From the NCBI GenBank assembly GCA_964501785.1, contig CAZCUD010000006.1, positions 173,894-237,893 on the forward strand: DNA of 64,000 nt. Direction: 5' to 3'. Every line of letters begins with the position of its first letter. The stretch's first letter is position 1. This stretch comes from DATBSK01 sp964501785. GTDB taxonomy: Bacteria > Actinomycetota > Acidimicrobiia > IMCC26256 > PALSA-555. Positions 8,587 to 16,973 of this stretch are shown piece by piece. The position numbers and the translations under genes were made by a program. The notes under the pieces are model-generated. The model had not been told where the DNA came from. It saw nothing but the letters and a program-made list of their open reading frames with translations, and searched no databases.

Positions 8587-9408
8587 ATGGAGGCGAGCGC
8601 ACCTGACGTCGCAGGGCTGCTGGAGGGACGGGTGGCCGTCGTCTCGGGGATCGGTCCCGGGATGGGGCGGGCGATCGCGCTCGAGCTGGCCCGAGCCGGA
8701 GCCGACGTGGCGCTCGCCGCCCGGCGCGAGGAGTCGATGGCGCCCGTCGCGGCCGAGATCGAGGGGCTGGGGCAGCGGGCGATCGCCGTGCCGACCGACA
8801 TCGGCGACGCCGACGCGTGCGCCCGACTCGCCGAGACGGCGGCCGGCGAGCTGGGCCATGTCGACGTGCTCGTCAACAACGCGTTCGCCGAGGAGGACTG
8901 GCACGACCCGTTCGACGGTTTCGACCCCGATCGCTGGCGCAAGCCGATCGACGTCAACGTGTTCGGGACGCTCCAGCTCACCAAGGCGTGCGTGCCGCAC
9001 CTGCGGAAGTCCGCGACCGATCGGGGCGACGCGTCGGTGGTGATGATCACGACGCTGTCGGTGAAGAACCCGATCCCGCTGCTCGCGGGTTACGCGGCCT
9101 CGAAGCGCGCGCTCACGACCGCCGCGCACGTCCTGGCCAAGGAGCTCGGGCCGTCGAAGGTCCGCGTCAACTGCGTCGCGCCCGGTCACATCCGTGGCCG
9201 GTCGCTCGACGAGTACTTCGAGTGGATCGCGGAGCAGCGCGGCGTCACCCCCGACGACGTGGCCGACGAGATCGCGGCCATGAACCCCCTGCAGCACCTC
9301 GCCTCGCCCGAAGAGATCGCACCTGCGGTCCTGTTCTTCGCGTCGCCGCTGGCCCGGGTGATCACCGGCCAGACCCTCGACGTGAACTGCGGCCGCACCA
9401 TGGACTGA
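8587..9408 (+). CDS. SDR family oxidoreductase
   Basis: A 273-residue short-chain dehydrogenase/reductase, first gene of a nine-gene operon. The cofactor loop is SGIGPGMG (about 20-27), a GPG variant of TGxxxGxG. VLVNNAFAEED lies near 95, and the active site contains YAASK (about 180). The usual catalytic Ser, 13 residues before Tyr, aligns with Thr in MITTLSV, so activity may be tuned. It is a close relative of the next gene, suggesting tandem duplication. The ATG at 8587 follows the palindromic promoter. Confidence 0.87.
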   Translation: MEASAPDVAGLLEGRVAVVSGIGPGMGRAIALELARAGADVALAARREESMAPVAAEIEGLGQRAIAVPTDIGDADACARLAETAAGELGHVDVLVNNAFAEEDWHDPFDGFDPDRWRKPIDVNVFGTLQLTKACVPHLRKSATDRGDASVVMITTLSVKNPIPLLAGYAASKRALTTAAHVLAKELGPSKVRVNCVAPGHIRGRSLDEYFEWIAEQRGVTPDDVADEIAAMNPLQHLASPEEIAPAVLFFASPLARVITGQTLDVNCGRTMD

Positions 9409-9482
9409 CCGTCGTCGTGATGCGTGGCTGAACCCTCTCCACGAAGGTGACCTGCGCATCCAGAGAAGGGAACGCACGACCG

Positions 9483-10262
9483 ATGTTGCTGAAGGACAAG
9501 CGTTGCATCGTCTCGGGGATCGGGCCGGGGCTTGGCAAGGAGATCGCGCTCGCGTTCGCCCGTGAAGGGGCGGACGTGGCGCTGGGGGCGCGCACCGAGT
9601 CGTACCTCGAGGAGGTGCACGCCGAGATCGAGGCGCTGGGGCGGCGGGCCGTCCACGTGCGCACCGACATCACCGACCAGGCGCAGTGCGACGCGCTCGT
9701 GCAGGCGACCGTCGACGCGTTCGGGGGAGTCGACGTGCTCGTGCACAATGCGTTCGCGCCCGACGTGTTCCAGCTCTTCGAGGACGTCGACCTGTCCGCC
9801 TGGCGTCACATGATGGACGTGAACCTCTTCGGGAGCCTCCAGCTCTCGAAGTCGGTCATCCCCCAGATGAAGGCGCAGGGCGGCGGATCGATCGTCTTCG
9901 TCAACTCGATGATCATCCGCAAGATCCTCCCGCTCCAGGGTGGGTACGCCACCTCCAAGGGTGCGCTCATGACCGCCGCGCAGGTGCTGGCGAAGGAGCT
10001 CGGTCCGCACAAGATCCGGGTGAACTCGATCGTCCCCGGGTGGATGTGGGGTCCCGGCGTCGAGATGTACATGGAGATGCTCGCGTCGGGGTCGGGCAAG
10101 ACGCCGCAGGACCATTACGACGAGATCGCGGCCGACATCGCGCTCGGCGAGATCCCGCCCGACGACGACTGCGCCAACGCCGCAGTGTTCTTCGCGTCCG
10201 ACCTGTCGTCGGTGATCACCGGTCAGGCGCTCGACGTCAACGGCGGCGAGGTGTTCCACTGA
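9483..10262 (+). CDS. SDR family oxidoreductase
   Basis: A 259-residue classical SDR: cofactor loop SGIGPGLGKEIA (about 12-23), HNAFAPD near 88, catalytic Ser in VNSMII and YATSK (about 160). Unlike its upstream paralogue the Ser is retained. Close similarity to the 8587 gene in the GPG loop and the flanking ELGPHKIRVNSIVPG suggests duplication. The TGA at 10260-10262 overlaps the start of the CoA-transferase gene. Probable role: oxidation or reduction of a hydroxyacyl or ketone intermediate. The substrate is unknown. Confidence 0.87.
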   Translation: MLLKDKRCIVSGIGPGLGKEIALAFAREGADVALGARTESYLEEVHAEIEALGRRAVHVRTDITDQAQCDALVQATVDAFGGVDVLVHNAFAPDVFQLFEDVDLSAWRHMMDVNLFGSLQLSKSVIPQMKAQGGGSIVFVNSMIIRKILPLQGGYATSKGALMTAAQVLAKELGPHKIRVNSIVPGWMWGPGVEMYMEMLASGSGKTPQDHYDEIAADIALGEIPPDDDCANAAVFFASDLSSVITGQALDVNGGEVFH

Positions 10263-11356
10263 CGCTCGCGCCGACGCTGGGGACGCGCCGCGGGCCGGAG
10301 CCGCGATCGATCGACGGCGCGATCGCCGCGCTCGACGCGTCCGCCGACGAGCTCGGCGGTGCGCTCGGGGTCGACGGCCCGGCGCTGCTGCGCGAGCGGG
10401 CCGCGATCCTCGGCATCGCGCCCGACGGCACGGTGTCGGCAGGGGGGTCGTGCCGGCTGCTGCGCGCGGGCGACGGCCGGTGGGTGGCGATGAACCTGGC
10501 GCGCCGCAGCGACACCGAGCTGCTCGGCGCGTGGATGGCTCGCGACTGGCCGGCGCCCGGGGAGTCGAACGCTCCCTGGGACGCGGTCCGCGCCCACGTG
10601 GCGACGGTCGCCGCCGAGCCGGCGGTCGAGCGGGCCCAGCTGCTGGGCATCCCGGCTGCGGTCGCGGTTCCCGCCTCCGGCGCTTCGGTCCCGGTGCGGC
10701 TGACACGAGGTGCCCCGCGGCAGGCAGCGCTCGCGCGTCGGGTGGTGCTCGACCTGTCGTCGCTGTGGGCCGGTCCGCTGTGCGCCCGGCTCCTCGGGAC
10801 GCGCGGCGCCTTGGTGCGCAAGGTCGAGCTGGTCGATCGCCCCGACGGGGCGCGGGCGGGCGATCCCGAGTTCTGGCGCCGGCTCAACGGTGCGAAGCAG
10901 GACGTCGCGGTGCGGCGCGACGAGCTGGCGCGCATGGTCGACGGCGTCGACGTGGTCGTCACCTCGGCCCGTCCGCGTGGTGTCGAGCAGCTCGGCCTCG
11001 ATCTCGAGCGCCGCGTCCACGACGAGGGGATCGTGTGGGTGACGATCACCGGGTACGGCTACCGGAGCGAGTGGCGCGACCGGGTGGCGTTCGGCGACGA
11101 CGCCGCGGTCGCCGGTGGTCTCGCCGTCGCGGCCGGTGGTGAGCGCCCGGTCTTCGTCGGTGATGCGCCGGCGGACCCGTTGAGCGGCCTGCACGCCGCA
11201 CGGGCGGCGACGTCGCTGCTCGACGAAGGTGTCGGAGGAGTGGTCGACGTGAGCATGCGCGACGTGGTCGCGCACGCCCTGGTGTCGGCCGGGTACGGTG
11301 CAGACGACCAGCAGCCGGGTGCTCGAGCGCACGGCTCTGACGTGGAGGATGCGTGA
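10259..11356 (+). CDS. CoA transferase, family III (CaiB/BaiF-type) with permuted segment order
   Basis: About 365 residues. The usual CaiB N-terminal motif, VLDLSSLWAGPLCARLLG, begins only near residue 160. It is followed by the expected RPDGARAGDPEFW, a VVVTSARPRGVEQLG segment and TITGYGY. The first 155 residues instead hold what is normally the distal part of CaiB enzymes, including the LLRAGDGRWVAMNLARR strand. I recall similarly ordered actinobacterial CoA transferases. No ATG or GTG fits the N-terminus: the frame opens at CTG 10259, overlapping the upstream TGA as CTGA. The first in-frame GTG (10433) would cut into the domain. Confidence 0.7.
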   Translation: MTLAPTLGTRRGPEPRSIDGAIAALDASADELGGALGVDGPALLRERAAILGIAPDGTVSAGGSCRLLRAGDGRWVAMNLARRSDTELLGAWMARDWPAPGESNAPWDAVRAHVATVAAEPAVERAQLLGIPAAVAVPASGASVPVRLTRGAPRQAALARRVVLDLSSLWAGPLCARLLGTRGALVRKVELVDRPDGARAGDPEFWRRLNGAKQDVAVRRDELARMVDGVDVVVTSARPRGVEQLGLDLERRVHDEGIVWVTITGYGYRSEWRDRVAFGDDAAVAGGLAVAAGGERPVFVGDAPADPLSGLHAARAATSLLDEGVGGVVDVSMRDVVAHALVSAGYGADDQQPGARAHGSDVEDA

Positions 11357-11850
11357 TGGCCCGACTCGAGCTGCCCGAAGGTGACCAGCCGGAGATCGTG
11401 AAGATCTGGTCGCTGCGCCCCGAGATGGGAGCCGCGGTGGCTGGCCTGTCCACCGCGGTGTACCAGCAGAGCCAGCTGCCGCCCCGGGTGCGCGAGGCGG
11501 CGCGGATGCGGGTCGCCCAGATCAACGGCTGCGTGGTGTGCCAGGGCTGGCGCATCCCCGAGCTCGCCGAGCAGGGCGTCGACGAGGAGCTCTACGCCGA
11601 CGTCGCCGACTGGAAGACGGCGCCGCAGTACTCCGACCAGGAGCGACTGGCGATCGAGTACGCGGAGCGCTTCTGCCTCGACCATCGCGGCATCGACGAC
11701 GCGTTCTTCGCGCGGCTGAAGGAGCACTTCACCGACCCGGAGATCCTCGACCTCACGATCTGCATCGGCAACTGGGTCGCGTTCGGACGGCTCACGATGC
11801 TGCTCGACCTCGACGAGGCCTGCGAGGTGCGTCCGCGCGCCACGGTGTGA
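11356..11850 (+). CDS. carboxymuconolactone decarboxylase / AhpD-like protein
   Basis: A 164-residue all-helical protein of the AhpD-like superfamily. It keeps the redox pair in INGCVVCQGW (about 55-64) and the downstream helix ERLAIEYAERFCLDHRGID. The family includes alkylhydroperoxidase D and gamma-carboxymuconolactone decarboxylase. In actinobacterial catabolic operons its members have no settled role; peroxide protection near a P450 is plausible. ATG 11356 shares a base with the preceding TGA and has GGAGG 7 nt upstream. Confidence 0.82.
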   Translation: MARLELPEGDQPEIVKIWSLRPEMGAAVAGLSTAVYQQSQLPPRVREAARMRVAQINGCVVCQGWRIPELAEQGVDEELYADVADWKTAPQYSDQERLAIEYAERFCLDHRGIDDAFFARLKEHFTDPEILDLTICIGNWVAFGRLTMLLDLDEACEVRPRATV

Positions 11851-11857
11851 GGCGCGG

Positions 11858-13078
11858 GTGACATCGGTACCCACCAGCGTGCCGGGCACCGGCGCACCGG
11901 ATCTGTTCGACCTCTCGCTGTTCGCCGACGGCCCGCCGCACGAGCTCTTCGCACGCCTGCGGGCAGAGTCACCGGTGACGTTCTTGCCCGAGCGCGACGG
12001 GCCCGGCTTCTGGGGCGTCTTCTCGTACGACGAGCTGTTCGAGGTCTCGCGCCAGCCGCAGCGCTTCGGCTCGTACCCGAGCGTCTTCATCCACGACGAC
12101 GAGGGCGAGGAGACGGGCGCGAGCGAGCTGATGCTCAACCAGGACCCGCCCCGCCACACCCAGCTGCGGAAGCTGGTCAACAAGGGCTTCACGCCGCGCC
12201 AGATCAATGCGCTCGAGCCGCGCATCCGCGAGCGGGTCGGGGCGATCCTCGACAGCGCAGCGGCGCAGGGAACGTTCGACCTCGTCAGCGACCTCGCGGT
12301 CGAGGTGCCACTCCAGGTGATCGCGGAGCTCGTCGGCGTGCCCGAGGACGAGCGCCACACGGTGTTCGCGTGGACCGAGCGCATGATGACGATCGACGAT
12401 CCCGAGTCGGAGGGGGGCGTCGAGGACGCACGTGCCGCGATCGGCGAGATGTTCGCCTACGTCGACCGCCTCGCCGCCGAGCGCGCCGAGAGCGACGGCG
12501 ACGACCTGCTGAGCGTGCTGCTGCGCGCCGAGGTCGACGGTGACCGGTTGACGCCGCTCGACGTCGATCTGTTCTTCATGCTGCTGATGAACGCGGGCAG
12601 CGAGACGACCCGCAACCTCATCACCGGCGGGATGCTGACGCTGTTCCAGCAGCCCGACGAGCGGGAGCGACTCGCGAGCGATGCCGCGCTGCTCCCCACG
12701 GCGATCGAGGAGATGCTCCGCTGGGTGACGCCCGTGATGCACTTCCGGCGGACGGCGCGTGCCGACACCGAGCTCGGCGGCCAGGAGATCCGCGAAGGCG
12801 ACAAGGTCGTGATGTGGTACTCGTCGGCGAACCGCGACGAGTCGCAGTTCCCCGATGCCGATCGCTTCGACGTCGGGCGCACACCCAACGACCACGTCGC
12901 GTTCGGCGCCGGCGGCCCTCACTTCTGCCTCGGTGCGAGCCTCGCCCGCCTCGAGGCGCGGATCGTGTTCGAGGAGCTGCTCGAGCGGATGCCCCGCCTC
13001 GCACCCGCCGGGCCGGTGAAGCGCCTCGGGTCCAACTTCATCAACGGCATCAAGTCGCTCCCCGTCACGACCGGCTGA
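11858..13078 (+). CDS. cytochrome P450, CYP124/125/142-like
   Basis: A 406-residue soluble bacterial P450. The I-helix has NAGSETTRN (about 247-255), the K-helix ExxR lies in EEMLRWVTP (about 285), and the heme loop FGAGGPHFCLG places the thiolate Cys near residue 354. The C-terminal SNFINGIKSLPV is typical of the CYP124/125/142 group, whose characterised members hydroxylate the terminal carbon of sterol or methyl-branched side chains. The exact family is an inference. It starts with GTG, 7 bp after the CMD gene. Electrons would have to come from a ferredoxin encoded elsewhere; none is in the window. Confidence 0.9.
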   Translation: MTSVPTSVPGTGAPDLFDLSLFADGPPHELFARLRAESPVTFLPERDGPGFWGVFSYDELFEVSRQPQRFGSYPSVFIHDDEGEETGASELMLNQDPPRHTQLRKLVNKGFTPRQINALEPRIRERVGAILDSAAAQGTFDLVSDLAVEVPLQVIAELVGVPEDERHTVFAWTERMMTIDDPESEGGVEDARAAIGEMFAYVDRLAAERAESDGDDLLSVLLRAEVDGDRLTPLDVDLFFMLLMNAGSETTRNLITGGMLTLFQQPDERERLASDAALLPTAIEEMLRWVTPVMHFRRTARADTELGGQEIREGDKVVMWYSSANRDESQFPDADRFDVGRTPNDHVAFGAGGPHFCLGASLARLEARIVFEELLERMPRLAPAGPVKRLGSNFINGIKSLPVTTG

Positions 13079-13087
13079 GGCGCTGCC

Positions 13088-13774
13088 GTGGACGCACCGC
13101 TCGCCGGCAAGCGCGTCGTCGTCACGGGCACCGAGTCCGACGTGGGGCGTGACCTGCTCGAGGGCGTGCTCGACGGCGGTCCCGCCCACGCGACCGGGAT
13201 CGCGACGGACGACCTCGCGACGAAGGAGCAGGTCGACCTCCAGGTCGAGCAGGCAGCCGAGGCGGGGGGTGGGCCGATCGACGTCGTCGTCCATGCGGCG
13301 ATGCCTGCGATCGCGTTCGAGGCGACCGACCTCGCCGACGTCGACGACGAGCGCTGGGACGCGGTGTGGGAGGGCACGATGCGCTCCACGCTGTTCGTGC
13401 TCCAGGCCGCGTACCGGCAGATGGCGGGGCGCGGGGGCTCGATCGTCCTCGTGACGCCGACGGTGTCGATGTCGGGCGCGGAGCGCCTCGTGCCCTACAC
13501 GACCGCCGTCGAGGGCCAGCGCCTCCTCGCCAAGTCCGCGGCTCGACAGTGGGGACCCGACGGGATCCGGGTCAACTGCGTCGCGCCCGCGCCCGAGCAG
13601 GTGCCGATCGGGGTCGACTCGATGTCGGTGTCGCTCGCGCCGCCCGCGCTCGGCGGACCGGGTGACGTCACCGACGACGTCGGTCCCGTCGTCGTGTGGC
13701 TCGCGAGCGATGCCGCACACTTCGTCACCGGTGTGACCGTGTGCGCCGACGGCGGCGTCTGGATGGCACCGTGA
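13088..13774 (+). CDS. degenerate SDR-fold protein lacking the catalytic Lys
   Basis: A 228-residue SDR-like protein that begins VVVTGTESDVG and ends with the family's FVTGVTVCADGG strand. The active site is eroded: the YxxxK motif reads YTTAV, so Lys becomes Val. The NNAG region reads HAAMP, and the N-terminal half is short. The catalytic-type Ser survives in TVSMSGA. It may be a non-catalytic partner or regulatory subunit of the next SDR, to which it is coupled by a GTGA overlap. The GTG start is 9 bp after the P450 stop. Confidence 0.75.
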   Translation: MDAPLAGKRVVVTGTESDVGRDLLEGVLDGGPAHATGIATDDLATKEQVDLQVEQAAEAGGGPIDVVVHAAMPAIAFEATDLADVDDERWDAVWEGTMRSTLFVLQAAYRQMAGRGGSIVLVTPTVSMSGAERLVPYTTAVEGQRLLAKSAARQWGPDGIRVNCVAPAPEQVPIGVDSMSVSLAPPALGGPGDVTDDVGPVVVWLASDAAHFVTGVTVCADGGVWMAP

Positions 13775-14562
13775 GCGCGACCACGCCGGGTTCGGCGGGC
13801 ACGCGGCTCGAGGGCCGCACGGTCGTCGTCACCGGCGCGGGCCAAGGGGTGGGCGAGGGGATCGCGCTCGCCTGTGCGGCGCAGGGCGCCAACGTGGTGA
13901 TCGCCGCGCGGCGTGCGGAGACCGGAGAGCCGGTGGCCGAGGCGATCCGGGCGCGGGGCGACGAGGCGGTGTGCATCGTCACCGACGTCACCAGTCGCGA
14001 GTCGATGGAGGCGTGCGTCGCGCAGACCGTCGAGCGGTACGGCGGCCTCGAGGTGATGGTGCACAACGCTTACCGAGGTGCCGCGCCGCACCGCCTCGAA
14101 GACCTCGAACTCGAGCTGTGGGAGCGCAACTCGCGCACCGCGGTGTGGGGCTCCTACTACTCGGCCGTGCTCGCGTTCCCGCACCTGCGCGCCGCCGACG
14201 GCAAGGGGCGGCTCATCCTGATCACGTCGCCGTCCGGGGTGGAGGGGAGCGTCAACATCCCGATCTACTCGCCGGTGAAGGCCGCGCAGCGCGCGATCGC
14301 CAAGTCGCTGTCGCGCGAGTGGGGCCCGCTCGGCATCACGGTGAACTGCATCGCGCCGGTGGCCGCCAGCCCCGCGCTCGTCGGCGCGTTCGAGCAGAAC
14401 CCGGTGCTCGAGGAGCGGGTCACCGCCCGCACCTCGCTGCGGCGGATCGGCGACCTCGAGCACGACATCGGCCCGGTCGCGGTCTTCCTGGCGAGCGACG
14501 ACGGTGGGTACGTCACCGGCCAGACCGTGGTCTGCGACGGCGGCTCGTTCATGGGGCTGTAG
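13771..14562 (+). CDS. SDR family oxidoreductase
   Basis: A 263-residue classical SDR with an intact site: cofactor loop TGAGQGVGEG (about 20-29), HNAYRG near 95, catalytic Ser in ITSPSG, and YSPVK (about 168). The GTG start overlaps the stop of the degenerate SDR by 4 bp, so the two products may be made in fixed ratio and could form a heteromer. The substrate is unknown; the context suggests a hydroxyl or keto group created during P450-initiated degradation. Confidence 0.87.
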   Translation: MSATTPGSAGTRLEGRTVVVTGAGQGVGEGIALACAAQGANVVIAARRAETGEPVAEAIRARGDEAVCIVTDVTSRESMEACVAQTVERYGGLEVMVHNAYRGAAPHRLEDLELELWERNSRTAVWGSYYSAVLAFPHLRAADGKGRLILITSPSGVEGSVNIPIYSPVKAAQRAIAKSLSREWGPLGITVNCIAPVAASPALVGAFEQNPVLEERVTARTSLRRIGDLEHDIGPVAVFLASDDGGYVTGQTVVCDGGSFMGL

Positions 14563-14573
14563 AGGCGCCGGAG

Positions 14574-14981
14574 ATGGACGCCCGTTCGCTCGACGACGCG
14601 CTCGCCCGCCGTCCGGATCTCCGCGGCCCGCTCGACGACCTGGTGGCGACGATCCGCTCCGGGCCCGTCGAGGCCGACCTCCTCGACGGCTGCGACGCGC
14701 TGATCCGCCACCGCATCGGGGTCGCGCCGAGCGGCCCGGTGCCCGACGTCGGCGCCGCGTCGCTCGACGACCGCACGCGCGCGGTGCTGGTGATGGCCGA
14801 GCAGTTCGTCGTCGATCCGCACGGCATCGACGTGTCGATGCGCGACGCGGTGCTCGACCACTGCTCGCTCGCCGAGCTCGCGACGCTCGTGCAGGCGTTC
14901 GCGGTGTTCGACGCCCGAGCCCGGATGGAGGCAGTCTTGGTGGAGCAGGACGGAACCGCGGATCAGGAGGCGAGCGGATGA
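14574..14981 (+). CDS. CMD/AhpD-like protein without the CxxC pair
   Basis: A 135-residue helical protein. Its C-terminal half (LDDRTRAVLVMAEQFVVDPHGIDVSMRDAVLDH, read in two pieces) aligns with the C-terminal helices of the AhpD-like genes at 11356 and 14978, but the redox CxxC segment is missing. It may be a non-catalytic partner of the next gene, which overlaps it by 4 bp (ATGA). The family call is by similarity to its neighbours and is moderate in strength. Confidence 0.65.
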   Translation: MDARSLDDALARRPDLRGPLDDLVATIRSGPVEADLLDGCDALIRHRIGVAPSGPVPDVGAASLDDRTRAVLVMAEQFVVDPHGIDVSMRDAVLDHCSLAELATLVQAFAVFDARARMEAVLVEQDGTADQEASG

Positions 14982-15493
14982 CGGAGGCCCGGCACGCACC
15001 GCCGAAGGCTCGACACCGGGTCCCGCCCGACGTCCTCGACCAGAACCCCGAGGCCGCGGCGGCGTTCTGGCGCCTCTACGGGACCTTGTGGAGCCACGGG
15101 ACCGTCGACATGCCCACGAAGGAGGTCGCGCGCCTGCGCAACGCCCGCACGACCGGGTGCAACTACTGCAAGGCGGTGCGCTTCGAGGGCGCGCGCGACG
15201 CGGGCCTCACGGAGGATCGGGTCGACCTGATCACCGACGACTATGCGGCGAGCGACCTGTCGGTCCGCGACAAGGCGGTCATCCGCTACGTCGACACGAT
15301 GTTGCACGACCCGCACGGCATGACACCCGAGCTGCGGGCCGAGCTCGCGGCGGAGCTCGACGACGGCCAGCTCGTCGAGCTGACCCTCGGCATCGGGCTC
15401 TTCCACGGCTTCTCCAAGATCGCGGTCGCCCTCGGGCCACCCCCCGACATGCCGACGATGATCGTCCCCACCCCCGACGTCCCGCCGGCCTGA
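14978..15493 (+). CDS. carboxymuconolactone decarboxylase / AhpD-like protein
   Basis: A 171-residue AhpD-like protein carrying the CNYCK redox pair (about 55-59) within RLRNARTTGCNYCKAVRF. A helical C-terminus (VRDKAVIRYVDTMLHDPHGM) matches the family. It is the last gene of the 8587-15493 operon and is coupled to the CxxC-less relative. Three CMD-type genes in one operon is unusual and suggests a thiol- or peroxide-related step, or a hetero-oligomer. Confidence 0.82.
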   Translation: MTEARHAPPKARHRVPPDVLDQNPEAAAAFWRLYGTLWSHGTVDMPTKEVARLRNARTTGCNYCKAVRFEGARDAGLTEDRVDLITDDYAASDLSVRDKAVIRYVDTMLHDPHGMTPELRAELAAELDDGQLVELTLGIGLFHGFSKIAVALGPPPDMPTMIVPTPDVPPA

Positions 15494-15497
15494 ACCG

Positions 15498-15544
15498 TTT
15501 CGGCGTCAGCAGACCCGGCTGACGCGGGACTGCTGACGCCAGAA
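15498..15544. terminator. bidirectional hairpin terminator
   Basis: GGCGTCAGCAG (502-512 within 15 kb) pairs perfectly with CTGCTGACGCC (530-540). An inner CCCG/CGGG step and outer CGTT/AACG bases extend the stem. It sits between convergent operons, so it probably terminates both. Confidence 0.6.
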
Positions 15545-15557
15545 CGATCGGCGCGGG

Positions 15558-16973
15558 CTAGTAGATCGTGCGGAGGACCTGCATCGCGTCGGCGACGATC
15601 TCGGCGTCCGAGCGGGACTCCAGCCGGCGGGCGTAGCCGGCGGCGTTGAAGCCGATGAGGATCGGCTCGTCGGTGAGGCGGGAGAGGTCGTACCACTCGT
15701 TCCAGCGCCCTTTGACCGGCGACACGTACTCGATCAGCTCGACGTCGCGGTCCCAGAAGACGCGCGGGAATCGCAGCCAGAGCTTGTCGAGCAGACCCAT
15801 GCCGAGGCTCGAGATCGCGGTGCGGATCGGGCGCGGCAGCGGTGGGTCGAAGCGGACCGCGTCCTGCTGGAGCACGCCGAGGGGGAGCGTCACGACGACG
15901 TGGTCGGCGGTGAACGTCTCGACGCCGGTCTCCGGTCCGGCCTGGGACTCGCTGGACGTGCGGACCTCGCGCCCCGACCAGTCGATCGCGCGGACGACGT
16001 GCTTGAGGCGCACATCGAGGCCCTCGGCCAGCAGCGCGGGCAGCCACGCGTAGCCCGTCTCCGGCATGAGGACGTCACCGCCGGGGAACGCCTCGTCGTC
16101 GTCCCACCAGTGCAGCGAGAGCTCGTCGACGTCGGCCGCGTACTCGAGCTCGATGTTGACGGTGATGGCGTGGTCGACGCCGAGGCGTTCGGTTCGCGAC
16201 CAGCCGCGCCGACGCATGACGTCGTCCATCGCCCGCCCCAGCGATGTGTCCGCGTCACGACGTTCGCGTGCTCGATCGACGGCGCGCAGGAGCTCCTCGA
16301 AGCGTCGGTAGATCGCTCGCTCGTCGCGTGCCGACGCACCAGTGCCGTCGGGGAGGTAGAGGCGCGAGCTGTCGTAGTCGGTGGGCGCGCGGGGGATCCG
16401 GGCTTCGTCGGCCAGCTCGGTCACGGGGTTCCCGCGCACGCCGTGGATCCACGAACCGCCGAGGTCGAGGGGCAGCCCGAGATCGTCGACGGTGTGGACC
16501 CGCCCGCCGATGCGGTCGCGGGCTTCGAGCACCGTCACCCGGTGCCCGGCGTCGGCGAGCTCGCGCGCCGCCGCCAGCCCCGCGACGCCCGCGCCGACGA
16601 CGAGCACGGTCGCGCTGCCCCCGGCGACGTCGACGACGTCGCGGGCGACCCGCCGCCCGGAGAGGAGCGCCCCGTGCACGGTGGCGGCGTGATCGACCGA
16701 GGTCGCCTCGCCGGCGAAGAAGACCCGGCCGTCGACGGGCCGGGCCAGTGCCCGACGATCGTCGCTGCTCGCGCCGACGCCGATGAAGGAGTACGAGCCG
16801 AGCGCGAACGGGTCGTCGCCCCACCGGGTGATCAGGTACCCGATCGGGTCGGGGATCCCCTGGGTCGGCGGCGTGCCGGCGCGGGCGATCGAACCGCGGA
16901 CCGCGAGTCCACCGAGCGCGAGCGCACCGGCACCGGCCAGGAACGACCGGCGGCTCGGCCGCGCCGGGCTCAC
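15558..16973 (-). CDS. Tat-exported flavin amine oxidase with circularly permuted domains
   Basis: A 471-residue FAD amine oxidase. Residues 1-33 form a Tat signal (SRRSFLAG then a hydrophobic stretch). Residues 39-112 hold the module normally found at the C-terminus of this family: LITRWGDDPFALGSYSF, GRVFFAGEAT and ATVHGALLSGRR. Only then comes the Rossmann dinucleotide site VLVVGAGVAGLAAARELADA (about 123-142) with RIGGRV. The protein stops at ADAMQVLRTIY, exactly where the C-terminal module would normally continue. All segments are present and in frame, so this looks like a genuine circular permutation. The amine substrate is unknown. The GTG start overlaps the ligase stop (GTGA). Confidence 0.85.
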   Translation of the reverse strand: MSPARPSRRSFLAGAGALALGGLAVRGSIARAGTPPTQGIPDPIGYLITRWGDDPFALGSYSFIGVGASSDDRRALARPVDGRVFFAGEATSVDHAATVHGALLSGRRVARDVVDVAGGSATVLVVGAGVAGLAAARELADAGHRVTVLEARDRIGGRVHTVDDLGLPLDLGGSWIHGVRGNPVTELADEARIPRAPTDYDSSRLYLPDGTGASARDERAIYRRFEELLRAVDRARERRDADTSLGRAMDDVMRRRGWSRTERLGVDHAITVNIELEYAADVDELSLHWWDDDEAFPGGDVLMPETGYAWLPALLAEGLDVRLKHVVRAIDWSGREVRTSSESQAGPETGVETFTADHVVVTLPLGVLQQDAVRFDPPLPRPIRTAISSLGMGLLDKLWLRFPRVFWDRDVELIEYVSPVKGRWNEWYDLSRLTDEPILIGFNAAGYARRLESRSDAEIVADAMQVLRTIY

